A stretch of 64,000 nt of DNA from NCBI GenBank assembly GCA_039654915.1, contig CM077594.1:90410893-90474892 (forward strand). The letters run 5' to 3'. Source of the stretch: Aquilaria yunnanensis. Lineage: Eukaryota > Streptophyta > Magnoliopsida > Malvales > Thymelaeaceae. The notes beneath the pieces are model-generated. The model was not told the origin of the DNA and ran no database searches. It saw nothing but the letters and a program-made list of their open reading frames with translations. The translations under genes were made by a program, and so were the position numbers. This document shows, in pieces, positions 11,953 through 22,957 of the stretch (position 1 is the first letter of the stretch; each line of letters begins with the position of its first letter).

Positions 11953-14596
11953 TATCTTATGAACTTAAACTTTGATTTTTAATATGGATGAAAAATTTAT
12001 CTAGAAAAATTTACTTTCAATTGAACAATTATGAATCAAATTATTTTATTACTTTGTAGATTTCAAAGTTAATCATCAATAATAAAAAAAATGATAGAAA
12101 CACAAAGTTATGTTTATTTTATATTAATCAATTAATGATTTAACTATTAACTTAATAAAGATAAAAAGAAAAAAAATTGATTAAAGTTGAATCAATTTGA
12201 ATCATAGTTAAAAGTAGATAAATTACAATGGTTAGAGTTTCATTTTAAAAAACAATAATAAAGAAATATGACAAAAAAATAGTTTGGATCAAGACAAAAA
12301 ATTGTAGAATTCTCAGTATTAAAGGTTTAACAATTAATTTAATAAAGGTAAAAAATGATTTAACTAAAAAATAAACAAATTATGGTGATCAAAGTCCTAC
12401 TTTAAAAGACTATAAAAAACAAAAAAAGTTTAAAGACCAAGAGAGCAAATGAAAAGAATCTAATAGTTATTAAATTTGGGATCAAAATAGAACACGAATG
12501 ATGAAACATTGGGACTATCTTGGGGAATGGTAGAAATTTAGGATTTGAAATCGCGTTTTAACGGGAAAAAAAAAATGTGAGACAAACTAAAATTGAAGAC
12601 TACAACACATGCTCTCAAAAAGCGAGTACCTTGTGGAAAAGGGATAGAACTTAAAAAAGAGTCAATTGCATCTAAGAAAAAAAAAAGACATTGTTAATCT
12701 ATGATGAAATTCACTGCAGATTAATGGTAAAAAAGATGCTTTCTTTTAGAAGTAAGCAAGGTAATATAAAGACCTACGTGTTGCACTGGGTACATTCTGT
12801 AGCAGTATTAACTATAATATAATCAATGTAAGTCATTGATGGAATAATGTAAAATGATAAGACCTACATTGACGTTAAACAAAATTTGAGTATAGATAAT
12901 TGTAAACACACATAATAGTCAACTAATGTGTTCATATAACAGGTGAAAAATTATCAACGTAATTTCATTAATTAATTCAAATGAAATCATCAAGAGAAAG
13001 AAAAGCTTCTGGTATTTATAATATAGGATAATATTGCATAATATACATGCATAAGTTTTTTTGGAAATTTTTACTTACAAATGAATCAGTAATAAAATGA
13101 AACTTTTTAAGAATTAAGCACCCATGCATAATGCAAGTTATGCATTGGTTTGACTGATCAAAAACCTGAATCAAACCCATGTAGAATAGCCATGCATTAT
13201 GCAAATTGTGCATCCATTTCAATTAATCAAAACTCTAAATCTAACCTATTCAATTAAAACTCTAAATAAAACATGTAAAAGAAAAAGATTTTGATATTTA
13301 ACATAGTTAATAAAGACATGTCTCTTATTTCCATTTAAGCTCAATATAGCAAAAGGCAAGTTGGTAAGGACATTGAATGTTTTCCAAACAAACCATCGAA
13401 ATTTTAAATTTCATTTCGAAACAAACCATTCAAAGTTTTCATTTTTCTCTAAAAGTTTGTTGTAGATTGAGAAAGTTGGGGATCACTATAATATAATTGT
13501 TATACTCAGGGACCAAAAGAGGGATTTGACCATTCCTCAAGAAAGTCAGAAAAAATTGAAATGGCGTTAGCGTAGTTGAACTTACTAGAAATTGGACAAA
13601 TATAATTTTAGTCCTCATATTACGTTGCCAGTTGTAATCAAGCTTAATTATCTGTCCATCCTACAACTGCCAACAAACAATCTACACCCTAGCTCACGAC
13701 CAAAGGTGAAAGTGGGGGATCATCACAACAAAAATGAAATATTCAGCAACCAAAAGAGAGATTTGACCATAAACCTAGAAAAGCAAAAAATAAAAAAAGG
13801 CTACGTCAGTGGAACAACTGTTCATGAACAGTACTTAAAGTCGCCAATTAGTATTAAGTTATAATATTATAAAGCACAAGAGGAGGATGCAGTGTTGACA
13901 CATATCCTTCAACCTATGGGCTAATGCCATTTTAAGTCCTCAGTATTTTCCGTTTCTCTTGTTTAGATGCTTATCTTTTTCAAAGTTGCATTTAGACATG
14001 CACTGTAAAGGAGGCATGTGTCCCTTAACATGTGAACTAAACCCAATGCATGGTTTTAGTATGTTTTTTTACTTTGATCGAACCCTCCAACATTTCAAAG
14101 TTATAGTTACATCCCTAAAAAAACTTAGGCATTTGGTGTTTTTTTTATTTTCCTTTTTGTCATTTAACTCTTTCTCAATTTGTTCATCAATACCATATAA
14201 AAAGAAGCCTAAGTTGGATGATTGTTGTGTCCAAGTTTCAAGATTTCACATGGTTTTTCGTGAAAGGGGGAAAACTTCAAGGCCAAAGAAGACAACAAAC
14301 TTGTCACTGCTCCTTTGTCACTATTAAAGGAATAGTAGTAAGACAACTACTATGTTCATCAATGGATGCTTTGTTACTATAATGGAGACCAATAGAGTGC
14401 TCAATTCCATGTTCCTATTGCCCAAAACCATTCATAGAACCCGCTGCCGTCATCGACGAAATCGTCATCGACGAAATGCTCGATCCATCCCCTAGGACTA
14501 GTATTGATGTTCTCATTCTTATCTATTTACTTCCCAAAGATCCTAAGACATTTGTTGAATCAGGGACGTTATTTGTATGATACTTCATTTAACCTC
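11953..14596. other. Intergenic AT-rich stretch with decayed repeats
   Basis: No gene recognised. Bases about 13121-13180 and 13190-13240 are a diverged direct duplication around CATGCATAATGCAA. Bases about 13510-13556 and 13748-13790 share ACCAAAAGAG-GATTTGACCAT. A small ORF at 13592-13864 spans one of these repeats and is not a credible gene. Confidence 0.4.
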
Positions 14597-15461
14597 TGAT
14601 ATGAGCCAAATATCCAACATGGCTTCCAAGATGGGCCTTATAGGTACTTATATAGCCTTGGGCACCCTCACCACAACAAGCTAGCTTTTGAGGATGATTT
14701 CTACCTAAGGGTTTATAAGTTGGCTCATATTAAATGGTATCAGAAGGGTTCAATATAAACCTCTAGTTGCAGCGGGTATAGGACCATTATGAGCTAAGTG
14801 AATGGGCTGAATCACACAAAAGTGTTGCAATAGGTATGGGACCAATGTTTCACGACCAGACTAGGTGGGTGCAATGGGTATGGGATCATTGTACACATCA
14901 TAATGCCATCAAACTCCCTATTGCAAATGTTCAAGCATGGATGGTGATGTCGAAATTACAATGTTCGCCCAAGGCTAGTCCAAAGCTAGCACAAAGCGGG
15001 TATAGGGCCATTATGAGCTAGGTGAATCAGTCAAATCACACACAAGTGTTGTAATGGGTATGGAACCAATGTTTCACGACCAGACTAGGTAGGTGCAATG
15101 GGTATTGGACCATTGTACAAATCATAATGCCATCAAGCTTCCTATTACAAACGTTCAAACATGGATGATGACGTCGAAATTACAATGTTCGCCCGAGGCT
15201 AGTCCAAATCTAGCACAAAGCCATATCATGTGGAGAGGGCTACCTATGGAAAAGGCAACCTATCAATAAAGTGAAGTCGCCTAAAGTGAAGCCACTGGAA
15301 CATCAGTAATGGAAGCATGGTGGAATGATACGAGCCAAATATCCCACATTGCCTCCAAAATGGACCTTGTAGGTGTTTATATAGCCTTGGGCACCATCAC
15401 TTCAACAAGCTAGCTTTTGGGGATGAGTTCTACCCAAAGGTGTATAAGTTGGCTCATATTA
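14597..15461 (+). mobile_element. TRIM: small non-coding LTR retrotransposon
   Basis: Two direct terminal repeats of 136 bp (14597-14732 and 15326-15461) both begin TGAT(A/A)(T/C)GAGCC and end GGCTCATATTA. Both contain TTATATAGCCTTGGGCACC and CAACAAGCTAGCTTTTG. Two bases after the left repeat is TGGTATCAGAAG (14735-14746), matching the primer binding site for initiator methionine tRNA apart from its end. A purine-rich stretch precedes the right repeat. The 593-bp interior is two tandem 224-bp units with no coding capacity. No target duplication is visible, so the ends may have diverged or recombined. Confidence 0.8.
14771..15218 (+). repeat. Two tandem 224-bp units inside the TRIM
   Basis: Unit 1 (14771-14994) and unit 2 (14995-15218) share blocks such as GTTTCACGACCAGACTAGGT and GAAATTACAATGTTCGCCC. 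They differ at scattered sites, so the duplication is not recent. Confidence 0.85.
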
Positions 15462-15470
15462 AATATTATT

Positions 15471-17741
15471 ATTAGGCTTCCCCAAAATGGTGTCATTTTA
15501 GTTTTAGTTAATTCCTTATATATCCTATATTTGCTCATGTTGGAGTTTTGGCTAATGAAAATATTATCTTGCACTTCTTTCTAGTTCGAACACTCTAGTT
15601 TGAACATTCTGGTTCAATCATTCTGCTCTCTCCTTATTCTTTTGTCTACCACGAATTCTAGCTTATAATTATATAGTCATCTCAGAATTGTTTATTTCTT
15701 TATAATTCCCTAACCTGGAGTTGGCTGCCTATTTTCTACCAATTTCTCGATGATTGTGTTCCCCATTTTAGTGTCTCATTTATAGTGAAATCCGATTCCA
15801 CCACTTGATTAATTTTTCTAGCCCATAATCTACTTAATTCTAGATTTGTCTTACAACAAATGGTATTATAACAGAGATCCTCAACTTTGTTTTAGCAACC
15901 AATCCTGCTGGATTCTAGATGCTTGTTTTGGGCTCACACCAACTGTTTGACAGAATGTCCTAAAGAAATCATTAACTTGGTTCAAAGGCTAGACAGAAGT
16001 GCTGCATAAAAAATTCAAGCTTTGAGGTTCAAGTAAGTGAATCTCTCTTCTGGTTTTAACATTAGTGACTCTAGATTTGTTATGGCAAGGTTGCTGGTAG
16101 CTTTTCGTTGTTTAATTACAACTAGAACAAGATTGCTGCAGCTGAACTAATTTTGTTTACTTAACATACTAAAAATCCTTGATTGATCTAGACATAACCA
16201 GGATGAGTTATGAAAGAAGGGAAGCAAAGCTTAAGAACATAAATGAGTGCCTCAACTCTATGATGGAGATACTTGATAGAATGATAGAAGCAGAAAAGTT
16301 GAAAGCAAAATATCTTACTGAAGGAAGCTTACGAGATTGCAATCATAAAGGTCCGACCAAGCTAGAATGCCAAGCAACTTTTTCCAACACTAAAAAGGGA
16401 TTTAAGGACTTTTACCATGGAGAAAAAACTTCAAACGAGGCTAGATCTGAACATAATCGAAATATGGCCTCAGGTGAAGTATGGGACATAAAAAAAGAAA
16501 GTCATCCTACTAAAACCCATGGGTCAATTATTTTAAAATGGTTATATTTGCCTCGTCAAAAAGATGCAAGTTGAAGCAATTCATTAATTGGAATATCACT
16601 AGATTCAAATGCGTGTAAATTGAGGAAAAATCTATGTGAGAAAATGTAGAAACCAATTACTGAATATAATGAGCATGAACATCTAGTTAAATTCAATCAA
16701 GCCACTGGAAGTCTTCTTATAGTAAATGCTCAATAAGGCTTTCTAAATTCGGTGCTCTTAGGTTTTGTTATAGTTAACAAGTGCACAAGATAGAAAGGAA
16801 TATTACAGTTTCTTGTTTTTAAATTGAATGAATGGGAAAAAGATGGCATTGATTTATCCCTAATTTCTAAATTGATAGAGCTTTGACCATTAGACATTGA
16901 TGATCAACAGCCATCAAATATGTTTTTCCCTCACCCCTGTTAGGAAATTGATTCTTAGAAACCTATCTTGGATTTTATTGGAGGTATGGTTCAAGTGAAA
17001 AAGGATGCCATCAATTTTTTTGCCTCAAAAGAATTGAAGGATTCTCAATATCCTTTGTTAAGCTACTCTACTATCCATCCTAGTGATTAAGGGTGAAATT
17101 AACATGGAAGGCCAATAAGTAGTAAACGTTTATAATATTTTTTTGTTCCGAGGTTACATTCAGTAGCTAAATAATGTGAAGACTGGTGCATGATGTATCA
17201 AGATAAACAAGTGCAACAGTGAAGGGCAAAAGTTCAAAGTGGTTTTAGAAGTTATAATCATTGTCTTTGGTTCTTGTATTTCAATTTGTGTTATGCATTG
17301 TTGCTTATTTGTAGTAACTCTTAAGGACAAAAGTCTTTTAATGGGGAAGGATTGTTACATGTTAAAACTAGGCTTCCCAAAAATGGTGTCATTTTAGTTT
17401 TAGTCAATTCATTATATATCTTGTATTTGCTCGTACTAAAGTTTAGCTAATGAAAAAATTATCTTGTTTCTCTTTCTCTAGTTCAAATGCCAGGTTCAAT
17501 CATTCTACTCTCTCCTCATTCTCTTTTTTACCATGCATTTTGGCTTGTAAGTCTACGGTCATCTTAGAATCGTTTCTTTCTTTCTCAATTCCCTGACCTG
17601 TAGCTAGCTCCCTATTTCATATTAATTTCCCAGTGATTATCTTCCCCATTTTAGCGTCTCATTTACGATGACATCTAATTCCACCCATTGATCAATTTTT
17701 CCAACCTATAATTTGCTTGATTCTGGATTTGTCTTACTACA
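15471..17741 (+). mobile_element. Degraded non-autonomous LTR element
   Basis: Two diverged direct repeats of about 389 bp, left about 15471-15858 (5' tip missing) and right 17353-17741, share AATGGTGTCATTTTAGTTTTAG and later blocks. The right copy begins TGTTACA right after a purine tract (ATGGGGAAGGA). The left copy ends in ACA and is followed by TGGTATTATAACAGAG (15861-), a damaged initiator-Met primer binding site. The 1.5-kb interior has no recognisable pol. A 131-aa ORF (16179-16574) is lysine-rich and helical-looking and may be a gag remnant. The left repeat abuts the TRIM, whose insertion probably removed or split its first bases. Confidence 0.6.
16179..16574 (+). CDS. Unrecognised 131-aa ORF inside a degraded LTR element
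   Basis: I do not recognise this product. The first 50 residues are charged and leucine-spaced, suggesting a coiled coil. No zinc knuckle, protease or polymerase motif is visible. Position between the two diverged LTRs suggests a decayed gag or a chance ORF. Low confidence that it is expressed. Confidence 0.2.
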   Translation: MIDLDITRMSYERREAKLKNINECLNSMMEILDRMIEAEKLKAKYLTEGSLRDCNHKGPTKLECQATFSNTKKGFKDFYHGEKTSNEARSEHNRNMASGEVWDIKKESHPTKTHGSIILKWLYLPRQKDAS

Positions 17742-20050
17742 ATCTCTCTTTTATCTTCATCTTAGTGAACTTTCATTTCATTCACCTCTACTGGGTTTTC
17801 TAGTTGTTCATTTTCTTGGAGAAAATCGTTGGTTGTTGTACCGCCGTATACAGAGCAATCAATGCCAAGGAATGATGGCTTTGATACCATTTGATACACG
17901 CCTAAATTTGGCACAACTTGCAAATCAAACTAGTAGAAGAAAATTAAAGGAAAGAAGAAATTAGAGAGGAAGTAGAGAAATTTAGGAAAGAGAAGATCCA
18001 TAAGATGAAGTTTAGAAGGAAGAACAGAAAATAACAAAGAAAATATTTTATTCCATATTTAACCTGGAAATTGATGCAATCCTAGCAATACATATAATCT
18101 ACTATTGTGTATTTCCCAAGTAACAAAACCTGCGAGCTAGGTAGAAGTTGATGAGGATCGCCAACATAACAAGGTCATTAGAGTCGTCAAGGGCTGTTAT
18201 AAAGTTCCTGCCTGATGTAGCATTCTCTATGCACCATTTCACATTTGTGTTTGTAACACCAGAACTCCTTCACCATTGTCGCATTCGCCACCCTCATCCA
18301 CTTTAGTTCCCATTGCGAATCAAACCTAGCACAATAATCTTTGGATGTAATTGATTTTTGTTGTTTTGGATTTAATTAATTGAATTCGACAAATAATTGA
18401 TGCAAGAGTTATTTTGATTTTTGTTGTTCTATGAAAGGCAAATAATTTTTGTTGTTCTGTGCCTCATGTTTCCTAAGACATATACTGAAATAGGTCTCTC
18501 TTCTCTCCATGCATCATCAAGAAAGGCAACGTTGGTAAATATGTTTAATTCTTTAGGAGGTAAAACCTGCTATTCCTTCAATTTTTTCTTAATTCATATA
18601 GAACAAATTTAGCCTCAATATATGTCCAATTCACAGGGAGTTTGTGTAGTGCTATAGTGAGACAAATATGTCTTTTTGGTTCCTGTAAAGGCATACAATC
18701 TTGCATGTTGAGTGTTCGATAAAATGTGGAAGTGAAAACAGTGTAGGTTGCAAGCAACCAAAGGGAAGAAAGGGAAAGAGATTTGGGTTAAAGTTGTTGA
18801 CATAGCCTGGATCAGATGAGGTAGAATAAACAATTGGCAACGTATTCATTAATATGTTTTCTTACTTAGGAAATTTGTCCCGTTCATTGTAGTATGAATT
18901 TGGCTTATTTCTTTGCTTTGGAGTTTTGCTATTTTTTTCCCTAAGTTGACTAACTTTATCTATTTCTTTTCACCTTACATATAAGATTGGTTCCTCATTG
19001 ACTGCTCAAGTAGCAAAAGTCAACACCGTTTCGTGGAGTGGCTCTCATGTGAACTTTTCAATCTCCTCTCTAGCTTTACCCAATTAAGAACAACATTGTA
19101 GAGATAGAGTCATAGGGACGAGGAACAAATAAAGCTAATATGAAATAGCCAACACTCTTACATGACTTATGTTAAAAAGTTAGACATTTTGAGAAACCCA
19201 CAATTTTTTATTACTGTGTTTCTCCAAAGTAGAATATGTATTTCCATTCCATGAATTAATGAGTAAAGGTAAGACGAAAAAAAATATTCTAGGCAGGAAA
19301 ATATATTTTTTACTCTCCAGACAGTACAATTTGTGTTGTAAAGCCTTTTAACTTCTTATCTAGTTTTGGTTGGTATGACTACAAGCTGCTTATGGTTGTA
19401 TTGGTGTATGTTCGATGGCATGTGGCTCTGCCTGATTGGATTGTCATTGCCTATTCAAAGTTGTAGCTTTTTAAAGTCTGAGGATGCATTTTCTAAGGAA
19501 ATCCTTTTTTTTTGTTCATCTTCTCAAGTTTTTATCTACACATTTATTTGACAAACTCTTCTGTGTATGATTTTGCTCTTATCATTGGCTTCGCAAAATT
19601 ATTTATTGTTAAAAACCATCAATTTAACTGCACATAATATTTTTTTTATTCAAATAGATATCTCATTTTGATGTCACTCTATCTGTCATTGCAGGTTTAC
19701 TCTAAATTATATTGAATTTTGCTTCAAAATATGGGCTATATATCTCACATTTCCTTGCACAAACAATGCATCCCTCTTAGTATTGATATTTCAAGCACCC
19801 AATATAAACATCCTCTCCCACAGTGTAGGATGGGTCACCTACCTAGTACCAAATACTTCACAATGTCAATGTAAAGGATACCTCGATGAAAAATTGAAGG
19901 AGCAATTGCTCTTTGTGTTTCTTTAAATCTGTACTGGTGTTTTTCTTGAACTTGTTTAATTTCCATATAAACACGAGCTAGGACAAGCATTTGAAATTGG
20001 AATTACTCACACATATTCCCTATTAAGACGTTGACAACTTCTGGAAGTGA
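17742..20050. other. Intergenic stretch with retroelement traces
   Basis: No host gene recognised. On the minus strand near 17875-17893 the sequence reads AATGGTATCAAAGCC, which looks like a methionine-tRNA primer binding site with a gag-start-like continuation. It may be the remnant of an opposite-strand LTR element. The rest is unassigned AT-rich DNA. Confidence 0.3.
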
Positions 20051-20058
20051 GTTTGTTC

Positions 20059-20544
20059 TACGGATGTCAATAGATATCCAATTTGGTGGGCATCCGGTTT
20101 CATCCAATTTGATGGGTCAAGTTTTTTTTTTTTTTGTAATTGATTGTGTTTGGGTCGGATGTAAGTATAAGATGCGGGTTTGGTGTTCACCCGCCGCACA
20201 TCCGACCAGTGTATGTGTGTGTGTGTGTGTGTAACATATTAATATTAGTTAGGTGATGAAAATAAAAGTATAATAGATAAATTATATGGAATTAATAACA
20301 AGTAAGAGTTGGTTTAATAAATAAGGCATAATGGATGTTTTTAACAGTAACAAACATATAACTAAGAGTGACATGGTTTAATAAAATTGTGCTTATGGAA
20401 GTGTGGTGAGTGGATAGATTTTATCAGATTCAACCCATTTAAAAGTTAGTAGAATATAAATGTGAAAATTATCTACCCAACGGGTGATAGGTAGGATGTG
20501 AAAAAACCCTTATTCGACCCAGATCTAACCTATTGACAACCCTA
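20059..20544. mobile_element. hAT-like non-autonomous element (MITE) with 8-bp target duplication
   Basis: The 486-bp element is flanked by GTTTGTTC on both sides (20051-20058 and 20545-20552), an 8-bp duplication as expected for hAT transposons. The left end reads TACGGATGTCAATAGAT; the right end reversed reads TAGGGTTGTCAATAGGT. Inside are a (TG)n run at about 20211-20232 and no transposase. Confidence 0.82.
20211..20232 (+). repeat. (TG)n microsatellite
   Basis: About eleven TG dinucleotides inside the hAT-like MITE; likely polymorphic. Confidence 0.85.
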
Positions 20545-20552
20545 GTTTGTTC

Positions 20553-21170
20553 TTGTAAGATACGAAAATGAGTTTGAATGAGGTGAAAGTCTGAAGTCTT
20601 GGTAATGTTTATTATTCAGAATGCGTATAACTTGCAAGACGTAATTGAAATGTGAATTTGCAATACATGAATGCTAACCTGCAACCCCAAACAAATGTTA
20701 GGGGCATTTTTAGCCAGTTGGATAAAGAGAATTGTATGTTCTCTAAAATCATCATTGTGTTGCTGATGGCCCAGCTGGGTTGACCACTTTCAGAGACAAG
20801 ACTTCCAATAGTGAAAAGCTACCATAACCATATGATGTGCTTTTAGATTTGAACAAGGGAAGGGAAGATCTAGAGAAGCAGATTAAGTTAGTGTCAAAAG
20901 ATAGAGCAGCATTATATTCATGTGCAACCATCATCATGATGTGGTGGCGTGGGGTGGGGTTAGCCACATTCCTTTGACAGTGATCCCTTTCCTCTTCCTC
21001 AATCAAACAAGAGAAAATCCAAATCTCCTCTTTTGATAACCCTGTTTTTTCCTCCCCCACTGTCCTTTCTGCTGAATTTGTGGGTGATTTTGTGACTCTA
21101 TTCCAATATTCAGGGAATCAAATCTGTGCCAGCCAGCTATATTCCAAGCTGCCCCTCTCAGCTCTCTCTA
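20553..21170. other. Intergenic, upstream region of the next gene
   Basis: No coding sequence recognised. AATATAATATATCC at about 21173-21187 is a plausible TATA region for the gene starting at 21321. A 102-aa minus-strand ORF (20752-21060) looks like chance. Confidence 0.35.
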
Positions 21171-21320
21171 TTGAATATAATATATCCACTTGAGTAGCAA
21201 GCTCAAGCATTCCTACCCTTTTCCCCCCAGTCTAAATACAGGCGGCACAGACACATTTTCTGAACAACTAATCTTCCCGCTATGCTCCTTTCAGGTTCTT
21301 CCTCAAATTATAAGTCCAAG

Positions 21321-21758
21321 ATGCCAAGATTCAGCATATTCGGAGGCTGCTTCGATGTGTGTTGCGACCACACACAAGCCTCAGGACTGGGCACGAGAAT
21401 CTGGAACTTGAGCGACAGACCGGTGGAGCTGCAGGTGAGAGTGGGTTCGATACTGAAGAAGGTGCATAGCCTGAAGCCAGGGAGCTCAAAGAGGCTACAG
21501 TGTAAGAAATTATACAAGGCATATATGCCGGGGAGAAGTAGCGGGGGCACCAGCATGAGGAGCTTGCTCTATTACTACGACGAGACATGCCACCCTTACA
21601 TATGGGTCCATGACGCGGGTGGTGATCCACTCAGGATGGTGAAGCAGCAGTACATCAGCCTTGAAGATCTCAGAAATTGCTCTGAGATTAGGGTTTTTAG
21701 GGACCATCAGAAATGTTGCATATTGGTCCGCAAGAATCCTAGGCCTGATTTTTGCTGA
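21321..21758 (+). CDS. Conserved plant protein of unknown function, single exon
   Basis: Encodes 145 aa from the ATG at 21321; an in-frame ATG at 21282 would add 13 residues. I prefer 21321 because MPRFSIFGGC looks like a natural N-terminus, but the choice is open. The sequence has a cysteine-rich start (residues about 10-16), a core beginning GTRIWNLSDRPVELQVRVGS, a KPGSSKRL segment, and a tyrosine-rich block (LLYYYDETCHPYIWVHD). It ends in VRKNPRPDFC. There is no signal peptide or membrane span. The composition and motif density look like a real, conserved gene, and I recall similar uncharacterised proteins in other plants, but I cannot name the family. No intron is needed. Cys at the N-terminus and the very last residue could be lipidated or metal-binding; this is speculation. 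Confidence 0.75.
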   Translation: MPRFSIFGGCFDVCCDHTQASGLGTRIWNLSDRPVELQVRVGSILKKVHSLKPGSSKRLQCKKLYKAYMPGRSSGGTSMRSLLYYYDETCHPYIWVHDAGGDPLRMVKQQYISLEDLRNCSEIRVFRDHQKCCILVRKNPRPDFC

Positions 21759-22640
21759 GCGTGGTAATCAACTTGTTAACTTGTTCCGCAAGTCTGATGT
21801 TAGGGGCTGTTTGTTGATCTTTCTTTGTTCTTTGTTCTTTGTTCTTATTTTTTTTGCCAATTGACTTTTCTCTCATTTCTGATGGCATGTATACTAAATT
21901 AGATCATGTTGAAGTTCTTGCTTAACTCAAGCAAGCCATACAAATTCCAAAATTGTAACATCTTGCTGTTTTTTTTTTTTCATTTCACTTTGATTGAGGT
22001 AATCGGTGAAGCTTTCTCCTTCTGGAATTCATTGTTTTTGTTTGATCGATCGTGTAGACATTTATCAGTCAACGCCATTGAACTTTCTGATCCTCTCTCT
22101 GCAGGTCTACCTATAGTTTTTGACCATTTTCTTCTAGTAGGAGGAGAAACAGATGGAAAGTTAATTTTTAAGGGGCTAATGTTAATTTCTTGCCCTTGGA
22201 AAGAAAATAAAATAAAATAAAATAAATTTATTTGATATGAGAATCACTTCAATTTTGTTCGTGTTTGATATTCATTTTCTCTACCTTGGGCCATCATGGA
22301 CTTAATCATAATTGTGCTAAGTGTATGTGAAAATGTTTGGATATTTTTTATGACTTTGATTGAATTATTAAAAGCCTGATTAAACTATAGGAATGATCCT
22401 AGACTCTTTAGAGAATGAAAAGGAGGATGGGATCGATGTTCTCTAACAACATGAAGACAGAATTAGGAATAGCTTACCATGTTATCTGGTGTATTAGCCA
22501 TTATATTACTCTAATGTGTCCAAGAAAATATACATTATAATTCTATTAACTTTTTAAGTACAAAAAACAAATGGAGTTAATTACAATTTTCCCCTGAGAT
22601 TTAAATGAAATTACATTTTGCCCATCTTGTTTCAAAAATA
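21759..22640. other. 3' flank and intergenic DNA
   Basis: No gene recognised. A repeated TTTGTTCTTTG motif follows the stop codon at about 21820-21845, and an (AAAAT)n run lies at about 22204-22228. Confidence 0.4.
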
Positions 22641-22957
22641 TGTACTCTACCCCCTGTATTTTTAATACAGTCCAACAACAACTTTTGAAATCTTAATTTA
22701 GATAGTGTCATTGTTATCTTCAAGTAATTTCAATATGCATAGTACTTTTTTACAATTAATTGACATTTACAAAATATTTTTTTAAAAACTGAAAGAAATA
22801 CAAAAAAAAATTTGATAATTTAAAATAATCATTAACTTTAAAAAAAATACTATACATATTGGAATTACTAGAAAATGACTACTGTAATATCAAAATTGAG
22901 ATTTCAGAAGTTGTTATAACACTGTATTAAAAAAGCAGAGGGCAAAGTTGTGGTAGA
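22641..22957. mobile_element. Fold-back element (MITE-like)
   Basis: Left arm about 22641-22755 and right arm about 22835-22957 are inverted copies. CTGTATTTTTAATACAGT pairs with the reverse of ACTGTATTAAAAAAGCAG, and TAATTTCAATATGCATAGTA with its counterpart TACTATACATATTGGAATTA. The loop is about 80 bp and AT-rich. Outer ends and target duplication are not resolved. Confidence 0.5.

Noticed and set aside
14735..14746. Possible tRNA-Met gene fragment
   Set aside because: Only the 3' complementary stretch is present, placed directly after an LTR, so it is a primer binding site.
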